This document shows, piece by piece, positions 11,004 to 20,936 of a stretch of 64,000 nt of DNA. The translations under genes were made by a program, and so were the position numbers. Position 1 is the first letter of the stretch. Every line of letters starts with the position of its first letter. The stretch spans positions 3,756,001 to 3,820,000 of the forward strand of contig CANJKZ010000774.1 of assembly GCA_947471745.1 (NCBI GenBank), written 5' to 3'. Below the pieces are notes generated by a model. That model searched no databases. It was not told the origin of the DNA and worked only from the letters and a program-made list of their open reading frames with translations. The DNA is from Closterium sp. Naga37s-1 (lineage: Eukaryota > Streptophyta > Zygnematophyceae > Desmidiales > Closteriaceae).

Positions 11004-11238
11004 TGTAAGGATTTTTCCAGAATTCCTTATCGGGGTTGACTGCTTCGCGTACAGTCCCGATGCCGAGCCTCCTCGCGTTGCCTTCGGCATTTCCCTTCGC
11101 CAAACCTGCACCCAACCTCACTCACCCGAAGTTCCCTCCTAGCTAGGCTAGCCACTACATTAGCGTGTGCCTTCATTGTATCATCAGTCTGTTCAATCAC
11201 ATTCTTGTTATTCGTTAATTTGCGCTCTCTCCTTTACA
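11004..11238 (+). repeat. 3' LTR of the Gypsy element (235 bp)
   Basis: Begins TGTAAGGATTTTTCC and ends CTCTCCTTTACA, so the ends form an inverted repeat (TGTAAGGA/TCCTTTACA). It follows a polypurine tract. No 5' LTR is available for comparison. Confidence 0.75.
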
Positions 11239-11707
11239 ACTCATAACACGTAGGGTCAATCCTCTCCAAAGAGATGCATCCAGCTTTGAGTGTGGCCAGA
11301 AGTCAACAAGTTTACACTGGCCAGCTCGCATATTGAAGTATTGCCCTTGCAGTACACATAAAATCAGGTGAAAACTCCATTTTTGTTGCGGATTGACTCT
11401 CGACCCTCGATCCATCAGGTTTTCTACTTTTAAATGCGTCACATATGTTTTATCCAGACCGGGCAGATGCGAATCGCATTATTCCCCTTGAATTATCATC
11501 GACATTGCATAATTCACATTCTTCAGCAGCCCAACCCCAAAGTCAATCACCCCAATACCCCCGCGGACTCATCCTTCTTGGCCCATGCTGAAGGACCCAT
11601 TCCAACTATAAATCCCGCCATCGAACATGCACAAACCATCAGTCTCAGTTCCAATTTTAACGCCCAGTTCTCAATCTCTCCCAGCTAGCCCATCACGCTA
11701 CAACACC
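11239..11707 (+). promoter_or_regulatory. Non-repetitive upstream region with TATA box before signal-peptide exon (S1)
   Basis: There is no gene or recognised repeat between the Gypsy LTR and the ATG at 11708. A good TATA box (CTATAAATC, core 11607-11613) lies about 100 bp upstream of that ATG, which fits a host promoter with a 5' untranslated region of about 70 bp. The sequence becomes similar to the 5' side of copy S2 only in the last 60 or so bases (CCCAGTTCTCAATCTCTC compared with 39395 onwards). Other control elements could not be named. Confidence 0.5.
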
Positions 11708-11789
11708 ATGGCTCACGCCATTCTCTCCTTTTGGCCTCGCGCTCTTCCTCGCTGCGATCCTGGCACTCTCTTTCGCCCAAGGTACCGTA

Positions 11790-12403
11790 AAAAGTGAACC
11801 TCGCTCTGCCTGACTCGTGACACGCCCCCTGCATCGACAAACGCCATCCAACTCGTATCATGCCTCCTCGCAGTTCCTTCAATCCTCACTCTTTCCCTCT
11901 ATCCGCCCCTCACTCCCCTCCTGCCTCTCAATCCCCTCAGTTTGCCCACATCCCATCCCATGCCCCTTCGCGTAACGTTCTATCTGTCCCTTAATCGTCT
12001 CACCCCCTTTATCCCGCCGCAACCAGCAACTAACGCGACGAGAGGCGTCGTCACAGCAAAAAACGTTGCGAGTGCCGTCCATCCCAACGCAGCGCACGAG
12101 CAGAGTCATCGCAAGCTCCCGACCGTTGCGAGGACATATACATCCGACGGTATGAACAGACTCATCCTTCTAGTACAGACAATCCTGAACGTTATATGAA
12201 TGGTCAGGCCTTGGCATTCTATCTGACACTCCAGTGTGCTCTTGTTCTCTTCTGCTCTTGTACATTTCCACTGCTCTTAAACCCACATGGCATGAGGTTT
12301 CACTTCGTGCGGTGGCTTCTAGAATTGTCTCATCACAATTGAATTGTGATGAGAAATTACTAGAAGCATCGAAATCCAATATTCTTCCAGAAATGAGAGT
12401 CTG
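11790..12403. other. S1-specific filler in the first intron, with a hairpin
   Basis: S2 has only about 140 bp between the exon-1 donor and the block that resumes at CATCGCGGAAAAGAC; S1 has about 610 bp. The extra sequence is C-rich at first and holds no credible gene. It contains an inverted repeat at 12315-12367 with arms of about 26 bp (GCTTCTAGAATTG ... ACTAGAAGC). It may be a small unrecognised insertion. Confidence 0.4.
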
Positions 12404-12570
12404 CATCGCGGAAAAGACAAGTGCCGAAAGTGACGTAATTGTAGCCTTTCCGTCACTTTTACACATAAGAAATTATGGGAAAAAAATGTGATGGTCGGAA
12501 GTACCGGGGTTCCCGTCAGATACAAAGTGACGGAAGGTCACGAAAACGTCACATTGAAATCACAATGACG

Positions 12571-12701
12571 TGTCAAGAGAATGAACGAGAATGAATGAAC
12601 TATGAAACAGTTGGGTACAAGTACTAACCCTAATTGGGTTGTACCCCTTATAGGCTACCCCACTACAGCCTACACAATGTAAGCTATATATAAATTTGAC
12701 A
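12571..12701 (-). repeat. 3' LTR of Copia-A (131 bp)
   Basis: On the + strand it reads TGTCAAGAGAATGAACGAG ... AAATTTGACA and is followed by CACCCCCAAAGGCAAAG, the reverse complement of the polypurine tract. It pairs with 19734-19864. Confidence 0.93.
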
Positions 12702-12928
12702 CACCCCCAAAGGCAAAGTGGGGGAGAGCAAGTGGTCACAAGACCAGTCAAGAAAAGCAAAGCAAGCTCAGGGTGGATCACAAAGTCACCACACAGTCCG
12801 AACACAAGCAAAGGGCCACAAGGCCAGTTCACATGCAGAGGTATATGTAAGAGAACAAACAATACAGTGATCATACCCTAGCAAGTGCAAGAATGCAAGT
12901 ATATATATAGATCACAGTACAGGCAGAG
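12702..12928 (-). other. 3' untranslated region and polypurine tract of Copia-A
   Basis: The same conserved non-coding block as in Copia-1 at 7097-7325, here reverse-complemented, with the purine tract next to the LTR. Confidence 0.75.
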
Positions 12929-14540
12929 TCAAGCAGTAAGCAAGTGAGGCAAAGTAGGCACAAGGCCTAACACAATAGAGAAGCGCTGATGATCCCCAGG
13001 CGGAAGTGCCTTGGTGAATATATGAGCAGTGCTCGCCCTAGTGGCCACGTACGCAAGACGAAGCTGGCCACGCTGCTGCAACTTTCGAGCAAGGAAGTAT
13101 CGCAGAGCGATGTGCTTCGTTCTGTGCTCCAGTCTGTGCTCCTGACACAAGGCAATCATGGCCTTGTTGTCTACGTACAGAACGGGAGGCGAACGAGGCT
13201 GCTCTCCCACGTCAGTCAGCAGGTAGGTGAGCCAGCGTAGCTCCTGTGCAGCCATGGCCCACGCGTAGATCTCAGCCTTACAACTGGAGCTGAGAATCAA
13301 AGATGAGCGGGTAGACCGCCAAGAAACAGAGCCGGAACCAAGGCTGAAGGTGTAACCCTGTGACGACCGCTGCATAGCTGAGTCATCCACCCAAGAAGCG
13401 TCTGCGTGACCAGTGAGGACAACTCGACCCCGTCCTCCAAGCACGAGCCCCATGCCCGACGTACTGCACAAGTAACGCAATAATCTCTTTGCAGCATCCC
13501 AGTTCACCTTTCGGTGCCTACCAGGAGCCACGTAGCGAGCCAAAAGGCTGAGAGGGTACGCGAGGTCAGGTCGTGTGCACGTCATCAGGTACATGAGGCA
13601 ACCCACAAGCTATGGGTATGGATAACTCGGCTCTACGGACTCGTCCGAAGGTGGAGCTGAGAGCGAGTGGCTGGTAGACAGAGGAGTGGGCTGTGGCGAG
13701 GAGAACTGGAAGCCGAAGCGCTGAAGGACCTAGTGCACCATGTGTGACTGAGTCAGAGTGATGGTGCGCTGTGCTCTGTCCCGGGTGATTTGCAAACCAA
13801 GATAGCTGCGCAGTTCACCCAGGTCAGTGCAGGTGTGTCTCTTCTGCAGCTTCGACTTCACAAGGGTCAGTGCCTCGGTGTTAGCAGTGGCAAAGACGAG
13901 CTCGTCGACGTACACGAGGACGTAGAACGGCGGCAGCGAGGTGTCGGTGCGTAGAAACAGTGACGCGTCAGCAGTAGAAGGAGCAAATCCAAGAGCCGCA
14001 AGTGTAGTCCTCACTGTGTCATGCCACTCGCGAGGCGCCTGGCGGAGACCGTAGACTAGCCGCCGGAGGCTCCACTGGGTACCTACAGAAACGTCCCAGT
14101 GAAGCCAGGTGGGTGGCGCAGCCAGATCTCCTCGTGCAGGCTGCCCTGCAAGAAAGCTGTGCTGAAGTCCAGAGAGTGCAACTCGTAGTCACGCTGAGCA
14201 GCGACGTGCAGCAATACCCGAAGAGTAGTCATCTTCCGGGTGGAAGTAGTCAACTCCCTGTCGCTTACTGAACCCTCGAGCAACGTAACGCGCCTCGAAG
14301 GCAGGCGGAGAACCCGGCGGACGCTTCACCCTGAAAATCCACATGCCATCGACTATGTTCGCCACAGGTGGGCGAACATCATCGACGTAGGTGCCTGTGG
14401 ACTTCCAGGATGCCATCTCGGCATCCATGGCTGCCTGCCACTGAGAGGAGTAAGGACCCGTAATCGCCTCTGCGTAAGAGCGCGGGGTCGGGATGTCTGG
14501 TGCATCCGGGTCTCCCTCAGGGGCAAGCAGCATGGAAGCG
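12929..14540 (-). pseudogene. pol: reverse transcriptase and RNase H region of Copia-A pol
   Basis: Reading leftwards: AMDAEMASW and WIFRVKRPPG near 14440-14310, ITLTQSHMVH near 13745, the RNase H pieces HADASWVDD near 13400 and YVDNKAM near 13170, and the family terminus at 12929. These are the same Copia-type domains as in the sister copies. The region is broken. Confidence 0.87.
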
Positions 14541-14879
14541 AAACGAGGTACAGCAGCTGCAAGACACTCAAAGTCCTCCTGCCTGTCCTCAAGGACGTCC
14601 GTGCCAAGAGCACACTCACCCCCGACGGACAGAGGATTGGCAGACGCAGACTCAGCAACAAGAGCAGTGACATAGTGTAGAATACCGCCAGCAGCAAAGT
14701 CAAGCAGCTCAGCAACGAGGGCAGACGAAGCAGCAGTCTCAAAGGAAGGATCAGTGACAGCAATGGCAAGGAGACGAGGGACAGTGGGACTGGTAGCACG
14801 AGCGCGATCAGACGCAGGGTCAGGGACCGCAGGAAGAGAGGACTCAGGAGGAGCAGGCAGAGGAACACGCAGTCAAACA

Positions 14880-15900
14880 GAGGAAGGACGAAGTGCCATA
14901 GCGTGCGTGCCGGGGACAGGAGGAGGACGCGAACGAGGAACGCGACGAGCAGTGCGAACAGGCAAGATAGGGTGAGACGCAGGCTCACGGCGCTCTGTAA
15001 GACCGCCGGACTGCTCAGTGTAAGGAGAAGGAGCAGGTAGTGGGGAGGCCAGCAGTAACGGCTGCTGCGACTGGTCAGGCGGTGGACACAGGAGGGGAGG
15101 AGTAAGGCTGGTAGAAGACGGGACACCAAGAATCTGCTGAAGCAGGGGAACGAAGTATGGTCGCGGCCGCACAGTGCCTCCAGGGTCAACAGCTCCAGCT
15201 CCTCCATCTCCAGCGCCTCCCGCGCCAGTGCCTCCAACTCCAACGCCTCCAGCGGTAGTGCCACCAGCTCCTGTGCCTCCCGCGCAAGTGTCTCCAACTC
15301 TAGCTCCGCCAGCTCCAGCGCCACCAGCGCCACCAGCGCCACCAGCGCCAGAGCCTCCAGCTCCAGCAGCTCCAGGCTCCGTAGGGTCTCCAGCTCCAGC
15401 GCCCCCAACACCACCTGTCTTGGCAGCTCCAGTACCCCTAGTACGAGCACCTCCAGGACCAGCAGTCGCAGCACCTCCAGTACTACCAGCTCCAGCAGTA
15501 AATCTAGCACCTCCAGCTCCAGCGGCTCTAGCACCTCCAGCTCCGGTAGCTCCACTCCGAAGGCGTGCTCGCCGAACAAGCCACTCACGCAGCTGCTGCG
15601 GAGACAGTCTCGGCGAAGCACCAGTAGGACCTCCAGACGAAGCAGCACCCTGAGGCTCAGCACCCCCAGACTCCGCACCCTCTGACTCAGCACTCCCGGT
15701 CTCAACACCCTCAGGCTCAGCACCCCCAGGCTCCACACCCACAGGCTCAGCACCCGCAGGCTCCTCACCCCCAGGCTCAGCACCCCCAGACCCAGCACCC
15801 TCAGACTCCGCAACCCCCGGCTCCGCACCCCCAGACGCAGCACCCTCAGACACAGCACCTCGAGCAGCATATGAGCCGACAGCTACCTCAACAAGCGCGG
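14880..15900 (-). repeat. Low-complexity linker and Pro-rich spacer of Copia-A
   Basis: In transcription order: GGAEP/GAESEGA-type units (about 15890-15650), then GAGGAGAGG-type units (about 15560-15180), then a Pro/Ser-rich spacer up to the RT. The CTCCAGC-rich composition opens long reading frames on both strands. The + strand Pro/Ala frame at 15174-15653 is a shadow. Confidence 0.8.
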
Positions 15901-15959
15901 GACCAGGGAGAGGGTCTACCTGAGACACACCTGAGGGAGCAAGACCCAGGGGGGGACGG

Positions 15960-17400
15960 GTTCTACCGGAGGGGGACCTGGAGCAAGAAAGATCGGCGGG
16001 GGTGGGGGAGGCGCAGAGCGGTAGGGGAAGAGACGGTAAAAGGGAACCGACTCGTCAAACGTGATGTCCTCAGAGGGGAAGACACGGCGTGGGGTGGGGT
16101 GGTAAAACTACCAGCCAGGCACGTCAGGGGGAAAGCCAAGGTAAACGCAGGCAATAGCGCGGGCGGAGAGCTTGTCCGCAAAAGTATGATGAACAAAGGC
16201 ACGAGAGTCCCAGACCCGGAACACCGACGCATTGCCAACCTTCCCCGTCCAACGCCGTGTCGGTGATGTCTCCGGCAAGGAGACACAAGGCCAGAGGTTG
16301 AGCTGATGCGCAGCGTACCGGACCGCAAACGGCCACAGAAAATGGGGAGCAGCCGCATGGATCATGGAGGTACGAGCGACCTCCATGACTAAGCCAATGC
16401 GGCGCTCAGCAATCCCATTTTGCTGCGTTGATGCTAGAAGCGTGAACGATTGGAGAATGCCCTCCCCACGACAAAATTCCCGCAAGAGGTCGGAGGAGAA
16501 CTCACCACCTCTGTCAGAGTATAGACGCAGGACAGGAAGGTCCGTACGAAACCGCTCGCGGAGCTGGAGACGGGATGAACGGATCCAAGGGATCAAGACA
16601 TCAACGACCTCACCCTTGCTGCACAAGGGGAAGACCGTGGTGTACCGCGTGTAGTCGTCATCAACCAGCAGAAAGTAACGCTCGCGGCCCTGTCCACTGA
16701 CGCGGGCTGGGCCCCACACGTCCATGTAGAGCGTCTGCAGGGGAGCAGTCATCGGGGGAAACGAGGAGGAGTGAGGAGCGGCGCGCTGCCGCCCCTCGAT
16801 GCAAGGAAGGCAAGGCGGGGCAGGCGAGGGCGGGAGGGGAGGCAGAGACCTGGGAAGACCAAAGACAAGGAGACAGGAGTGCATGCCACGAAGGCATGGC
16901 AGGGAGGGGTGACCTAGGCGGTGGTGCCACAGAAGAGTCTGGTGCGACAGGAGGCGACACGAGCAAGGGGGTGCTACCTGACCTGACGCGGACACCAGAG
17001 CAGACGCAGCTACCTGAGGAGGCTTAGTAGCCAGTGTGTACAGACTCGATCTTGGCCGACGAGTGAACGTGGCTAGATGACGACCCATCCGTGTACATGT
17101 GCAGATCGACACACGCTAACCCCCAGGAGTGGTGGTAGTGACCATCGCATCCTGGAGGGCAGCTGTACTCATCAAGTTCGTAGAGAACGAGGGGAGGTGA
17201 AGACCTGACAGTTAGCCAGACGGAACCGCCGGGCACGGGAGGACTGTGGAGGAACGGGCAACGACCGGGCCCCCGGAGGGTTCAGCCAGTCGGAGTGAGA
17301 GTGGTGCTATCACAAAAGAAACAACGTGAGGCACCTGAGTCCAGCGTGAAGGTGTGCAAGGCCTCAGCAGGCGTAGTACCAGGGAGAACAGACTCACTAG
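15960..17400 (-). pseudogene. pol: protease and integrase region of Copia-A pol
   Basis: The DSGAS protease motif lies near 17345. Integrase motifs follow leftwards: LLWHHRLGHP near 16950, CLPCIEG near 16800, MDVWGPARVSGQG near 16730-16690, YSDRGGEFSSD near 16510, NGIAERRIG near 16410. The region is broken. It carries out the same functions as in Copia-1. Confidence 0.87.
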
Positions 17401-17409
17401 CACCTAGAG

Positions 17410-18709
17410 CAGCAGTGGCTATACCTGGGTCAGGCGGCACACACCGGTAACAGTCACCCTGAGTACTAGTAGACAAAGCATACATAGCAGAAAGAATAGC
17501 ATCATAGTCTAGGTCAAAGATCGCAACACCAGACCTAAGTAACTCAGCGCGCCAAGCGTCGTCGAGACGGGAGAAGCAGCGGTGCTGCGTGTGCGCCTTC
17601 CCGCTTGTCTGACCCGCACGGTCACCCGTGCGAATGACATACGGGCAGCTCACACTCTTCCCAGACGCCCCACGCTGAAACAACCACTCACGAAGCTGCT
17701 GGGGCGACGGGGTCTCGCTCCGACGCTGCTGCCGCTGCCGCTGGACTCCTTCAGAACCTCCACACTGAGCTCCAGTCCTACCGCCACCACTGCCACCGAT
17801 GCCACTACCGCCACTCCCACCGCTGCCAGAGCCCCCACTCCCGCCACCACTCCCACCGCTGCCACCGCCTTCACTGCCGCCACTGCTGCCCCCACCACCA
17901 CTCCCGCTGCCCCCTCCACCACCCTTGCCACCCTTGCCCTTGCTGCTGCGGCGCTTCGCACTAGCAGAAGCAGCCCCGACATCCTCAGTACTAAGGACGT
18001 CTACAGCAACAGCAGAGGCGTAGGAGGGGGCAAGGGGGGAGGGGGAGCACCCCTCAAAGAAGGGCGTGCGCGGAGTGCCACAAGCAGCACCTACAGCTAC
18101 CGCACTAGTCTCAGATGTAAGGTGCTGCTCGAGTAGGTCAACAGTGAGGGAGGTGGGGTCAAGGGAGAGGAAGTGGTCCCTGAGAGAGCGCAGAGTGTCA
18201 GGGAGTCGAGTGACTATAAAGTAGAGAGCGATGTACATCGGGGGCGGGTTCCTGTCAAGGAACTCTGCTGGGAGGGCATCGCGGTAGCGAGCATCGCTAG
18301 CGCAATGGTAGGAAACCAGGTCCTCGACCGTGGCAAAGGTAGACAGCTCGGGGAACAATCAGGGCAGGAGGAGGCGGCCTAGAGCAGCAGTGGTAGGCAA
18401 GGAGTAGCGAGTGACTACAGCGTCGTACAGTGTCTGCGCTGTCCTGTGCTGTCCGAAGTGAGCGCATTCGGCCAACGGGAGGTGGTTGCAAATGGCTAAG
18501 CGGGCAGCAGCGTCGCGAGTCAGCCATTGTGAACGAGTCGCACTGTCAGCTGTGTCGGGAGGGGCGGGAGCGGCGCCAGACGTGTGGTCAAACAACGAAA
18601 CACTGTCCCTAGAGTCGCTCAGTAGGTACAGCTGCAGGTCGTCGAGCCACGTGTCAAACTACAAGGGGCGTCCCTCATGATCGAATGCTAGCACGCAGAG
18701 AGAAGCCAT
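17410..18709 (-). pseudogene. gag: gag region of Copia-A
   Basis: The start ATG at 18709 (MASLRV) aligns with that of Copia-C. Motifs include SLFDHTSGA near 18590, NPPPMYIALYF near 18250, a Gly/Ser-rich stretch (about 17960-17760) and the CGKAHTQHRCF zinc-knuckle half near 17590. The region is broken. Confidence 0.82.
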
Positions 18710-18829
18710 AGTGGCGTAGCACGTAGGAGCAGCAGAGAGGGGCGGCAGTAGTGGCAGCAGTAGCAGCAATAGCAGGAGCAGCAGTAGCAGTAGCAGTAGT
18801 AGCACGCAAGAAGCGGCGTGCGGGGCTTG

Positions 18830-19733
18830 GGGTCGACGGGGCGGGGCCTAGGGGTGACGGGCCGGGGCCTAGGGGCAACGGGCTCGGGGGGGCTCTAGGG
18901 CTAGGGGCGTCGGGGCCGAGGCGCTCGGGCTAGGGTCGACGGGGCCGAGGTGCTCGGGCTATTGTCGACGGGGCCAGGGCGCGGGGGCTAGGGTCGACGG
19001 GGCCGGGGCGCGCGGGCTAGGATCTACGGGCCGGGCGCGCGGACTAGGGCTTGACGGGGCCGGGCGCGCGGGCTAGGGGTCAACGGGCCGGGCGCGCGGG
19101 CTAGGGGTCGACGGGCCGTTGCGCGGGCTAGGGGTCGACGGGGCCGGGCGCCAGGGCTAGGGGTCGACGGGGCCGGGGCGCGGGCTAGGGGCTGAGGGGC
19201 CGGGGCGCGGGCTAGGGGTCGATGGGGCCGGGCGCGCGGGCTAGGGGTCGACGGGCAGGGCGCGGGGGCTACCGGTCGACGGGGCCGGGCGCAAGGGCTA
19301 GGGGTAGACGGGGCCGGGGCGCAGGCTAGGGGTCGACGGGCCGGGGCGCGGGCTAGGGGTCGACGGGGCCGGGGCGCGGGCTAGGGGTCGACGGGCCGGG
19401 TGCTAGGGCTAGGGGCCGAGGGGGCCGGGGCGCGGGCTAGGGGTCGACGGGGCCGGGCGCCAGGGCTAGGGGTCGACAGGACCGGGGCGCGGGCTAGGGG
19501 TCGACAGGCCGGGGCGCGCGGGCTAGAGGACGACAGGCCGGTACGCGCGGGCTAGGGGCAAGGGGCCGGGACGACGGGCCTAGGGGCGCTCTGGCTAGGG
19601 GCTACGGGCCGGGCTAGGAGCGACGGGCCTAGGGGCGACGGGCCAAGGGGCGACACGAGGGTCGCTAGGAGCAGTGCAGTGGTGGGCCCAAGGAAGAAAA
19701 AACGGTCCTAGCGGAGGACCTGCTCTGAAACCA
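18830..19733 (-). repeat. GC-rich tandem-repeat leader of Copia-A with primer site
   Basis: Dozens of imperfect units of about 30-40 bp around GGGCTAGGGGTCGACGGGGCC fill the region between the 5' LTR and gag. The unit is unlike the leaders of Copia-1 and Copia-B but resembles the start of the Copia-C leader. The end next to the LTR (19719-19733) is the primer site: on the minus strand TGGTTTCAGAGCAGG, a tRNA-iMet-like variant. Confidence 0.85.
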
Positions 19734-19864
19734 TGTCAAGAGAATGAACGAGAATGAATGAACTATGAAAGAGTTGGGTACAAGTACTAACCCTAATTGG
19801 GTTGTACCCCTTATGAGCTACCCCACTATAGCCTACCCAATGTAAGCTATATACAAATTTGACA
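19734..19864 (-). repeat. 5' LTR of Copia-A (131 bp)
   Basis: Pairs with 12571-12701 with about six differences. It is flanked on the right by the TSD TGACG (19865-19869). Confidence 0.93.
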
Positions 19865-20936
19865 TGACGTCACTTTCAAAGTGACGCAAATGTTACGGCT
19901 ATGTCACGTGCACGTCACGCGTTCGTAACCCCGCTGGATGCCAATGTGCGATCCGCCAAATGTCACAATTTGTCTGCTTTTTACTTCGACCCGACATCTG
20001 GCGAGCATTACGTCATCATGTCAACCATCAAGTTTCAACAGTCTACAGTACTGTGCGCTCCGGAGCATCGCCCCTCCCAATCACCTGCCTACACGTGAAC
20101 GACGAGGATCAACACGACATTGTATCCGCGCCCTTCATTTTTAGAGTTCGTACCCAATGCCGCTGCACTATGTGTGACACTCGCTTGCGCCTTATTCGTT
20201 GAAATTCCGGTCTGCATCTGGCTGACCCCTTACGTGTACGCGCCAAATGACGTTGAAATATGACCACGTGTAGGGCTGTAATTCTACACTTGACCCTTGT
20301 TCTACCCATGCATATCGATATCCCACCGTCCACGCCTGGGTGCATCGACGATACTGCACCACCCACGCCCCCATCCCACGTTGAATTATGCAACGTGTTC
20401 ACCCGGGATGCCGTTGACAGTCACCAACCTGTACGGCCAAAATCATATGACGCACGGATTTGTCCTCCACCTGGCATGCATCCTACCGTCCACAATTGCA
20501 CACATCAACGACACTCGTCGCACCGCGGTTCATCCATCTATGGCTGTAAACGTTCGTAACGCCCAGACAGATGCCATCATCTCACGGCATCCAACGGCGC
20601 TAGGTCAAGCCGCCTATTCACATCGGAGGATTACTATTGGCCGTTACGCATCCCTAGCGGTACGCATTCCGTGGTATGGTTCTTGGGGTTATGAATACTC
20701 TTGTCAACATGCACTTGGGTTTGTGTACATGATGAGTTTGAGCGACGGTATCTGACCATTCCCGATAGTGCTTCTTATATCCCACTTCAATTACATCTTC
20801 TCTCTACTCACTCCATAAGCAACCTCTTCGCCCAGACACTTACCCCCCCACGTAAGGCAAATTAACTCTTCAAGGAAGAGTTCATGTCAGTGAGCGTCAT
20901 GGCGCAGACTAACGGCACGGCGAGCCCCCTCTTCAG

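Larger units (their letters stand above)
7456..11238 (+). mobile_element. Gypsy (Metaviridae) chromodomain retrotransposon, 3' part
   Basis: The RT-RNase H-integrase-chromodomain order is diagnostic of a Gypsy chromovirus. The 5' LTR, gag and protease are not in the window, since Copia-1 abuts the left side. The right side has a 17-G polypurine run and a 235-bp LTR beginning TGTAAGGA and ending TCCTTTACA. A 0.8-kb TG...CA element sits inside the integrase region. The element is broken, with several breaks beyond that insertion. It is older-looking than the Copia copies. Confidence 0.9.
12571..19864 (-). mobile_element. Copia-A, complete-length Copia retrotransposon on the minus strand
   Basis: Both 131-bp LTRs are present (12571-12701 and 19734-19864), flanked by the TSD TGACG (12566-12570 and 19865-19869). 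The uninterrupted site can be read in S2 at about 39820 (CAATGACGTCACTTTC). The LTRs differ at about six positions (near 4.6%), making it older than Copia-B and element G but younger than element E. All parts are present: leader, gag, protease, integrase, linker, RT, RNase H. It is broken, with six or more breaks in coding sequence. Confidence 0.95.
11708..20753 (+). pseudogene. Decayed secreted-protein gene, copy S1 (split by Copia-A)
   Basis: The first exon (11708-11781) corresponds to the signal-peptide exon at 39438, with one extra base relative to S2 that shifts the frame. Its donor GTACCG follows. Further conserved exon-like pieces lie at 12404-12480 (AEKTSAESDVIV), 12490-12570 (GSTGVPVRYKVTEG), 19898-20098 (NLSAFYFDPTSGEHYV) and 20402-20753 (MTHGFVLHLACILP onwards). 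The V/T-rich pieces look like an extracellular beta-sandwich, but no family was identified. Copia-A is inserted inside. How the pieces connect is uncertain, and both copies appear disrupted. The + strand gene converges on the - strand gene ending at 20937. Confidence 0.4.

Noticed and set aside
15174-15653. Plus-strand Pro/Ala-rich frame that looks like a cell-wall protein
   Set aside because: It is the antisense of the Copia-A collagen-like linker, with no signal peptide and no promoter of its own.
14353-15870. Long Leu/Val-rich frame overlapping the Copia-A linker
   Set aside because: It is an alternative phase of the Gly/Ala linker and RT spacer, created by repeat codon composition.
20260-20559. 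Cys/His-rich plus-strand frame resembling a zinc finger
   Set aside because: The residue pattern is not regular and an alternative frame over the same bases reads more like protein; conservation between copies does not favour it.
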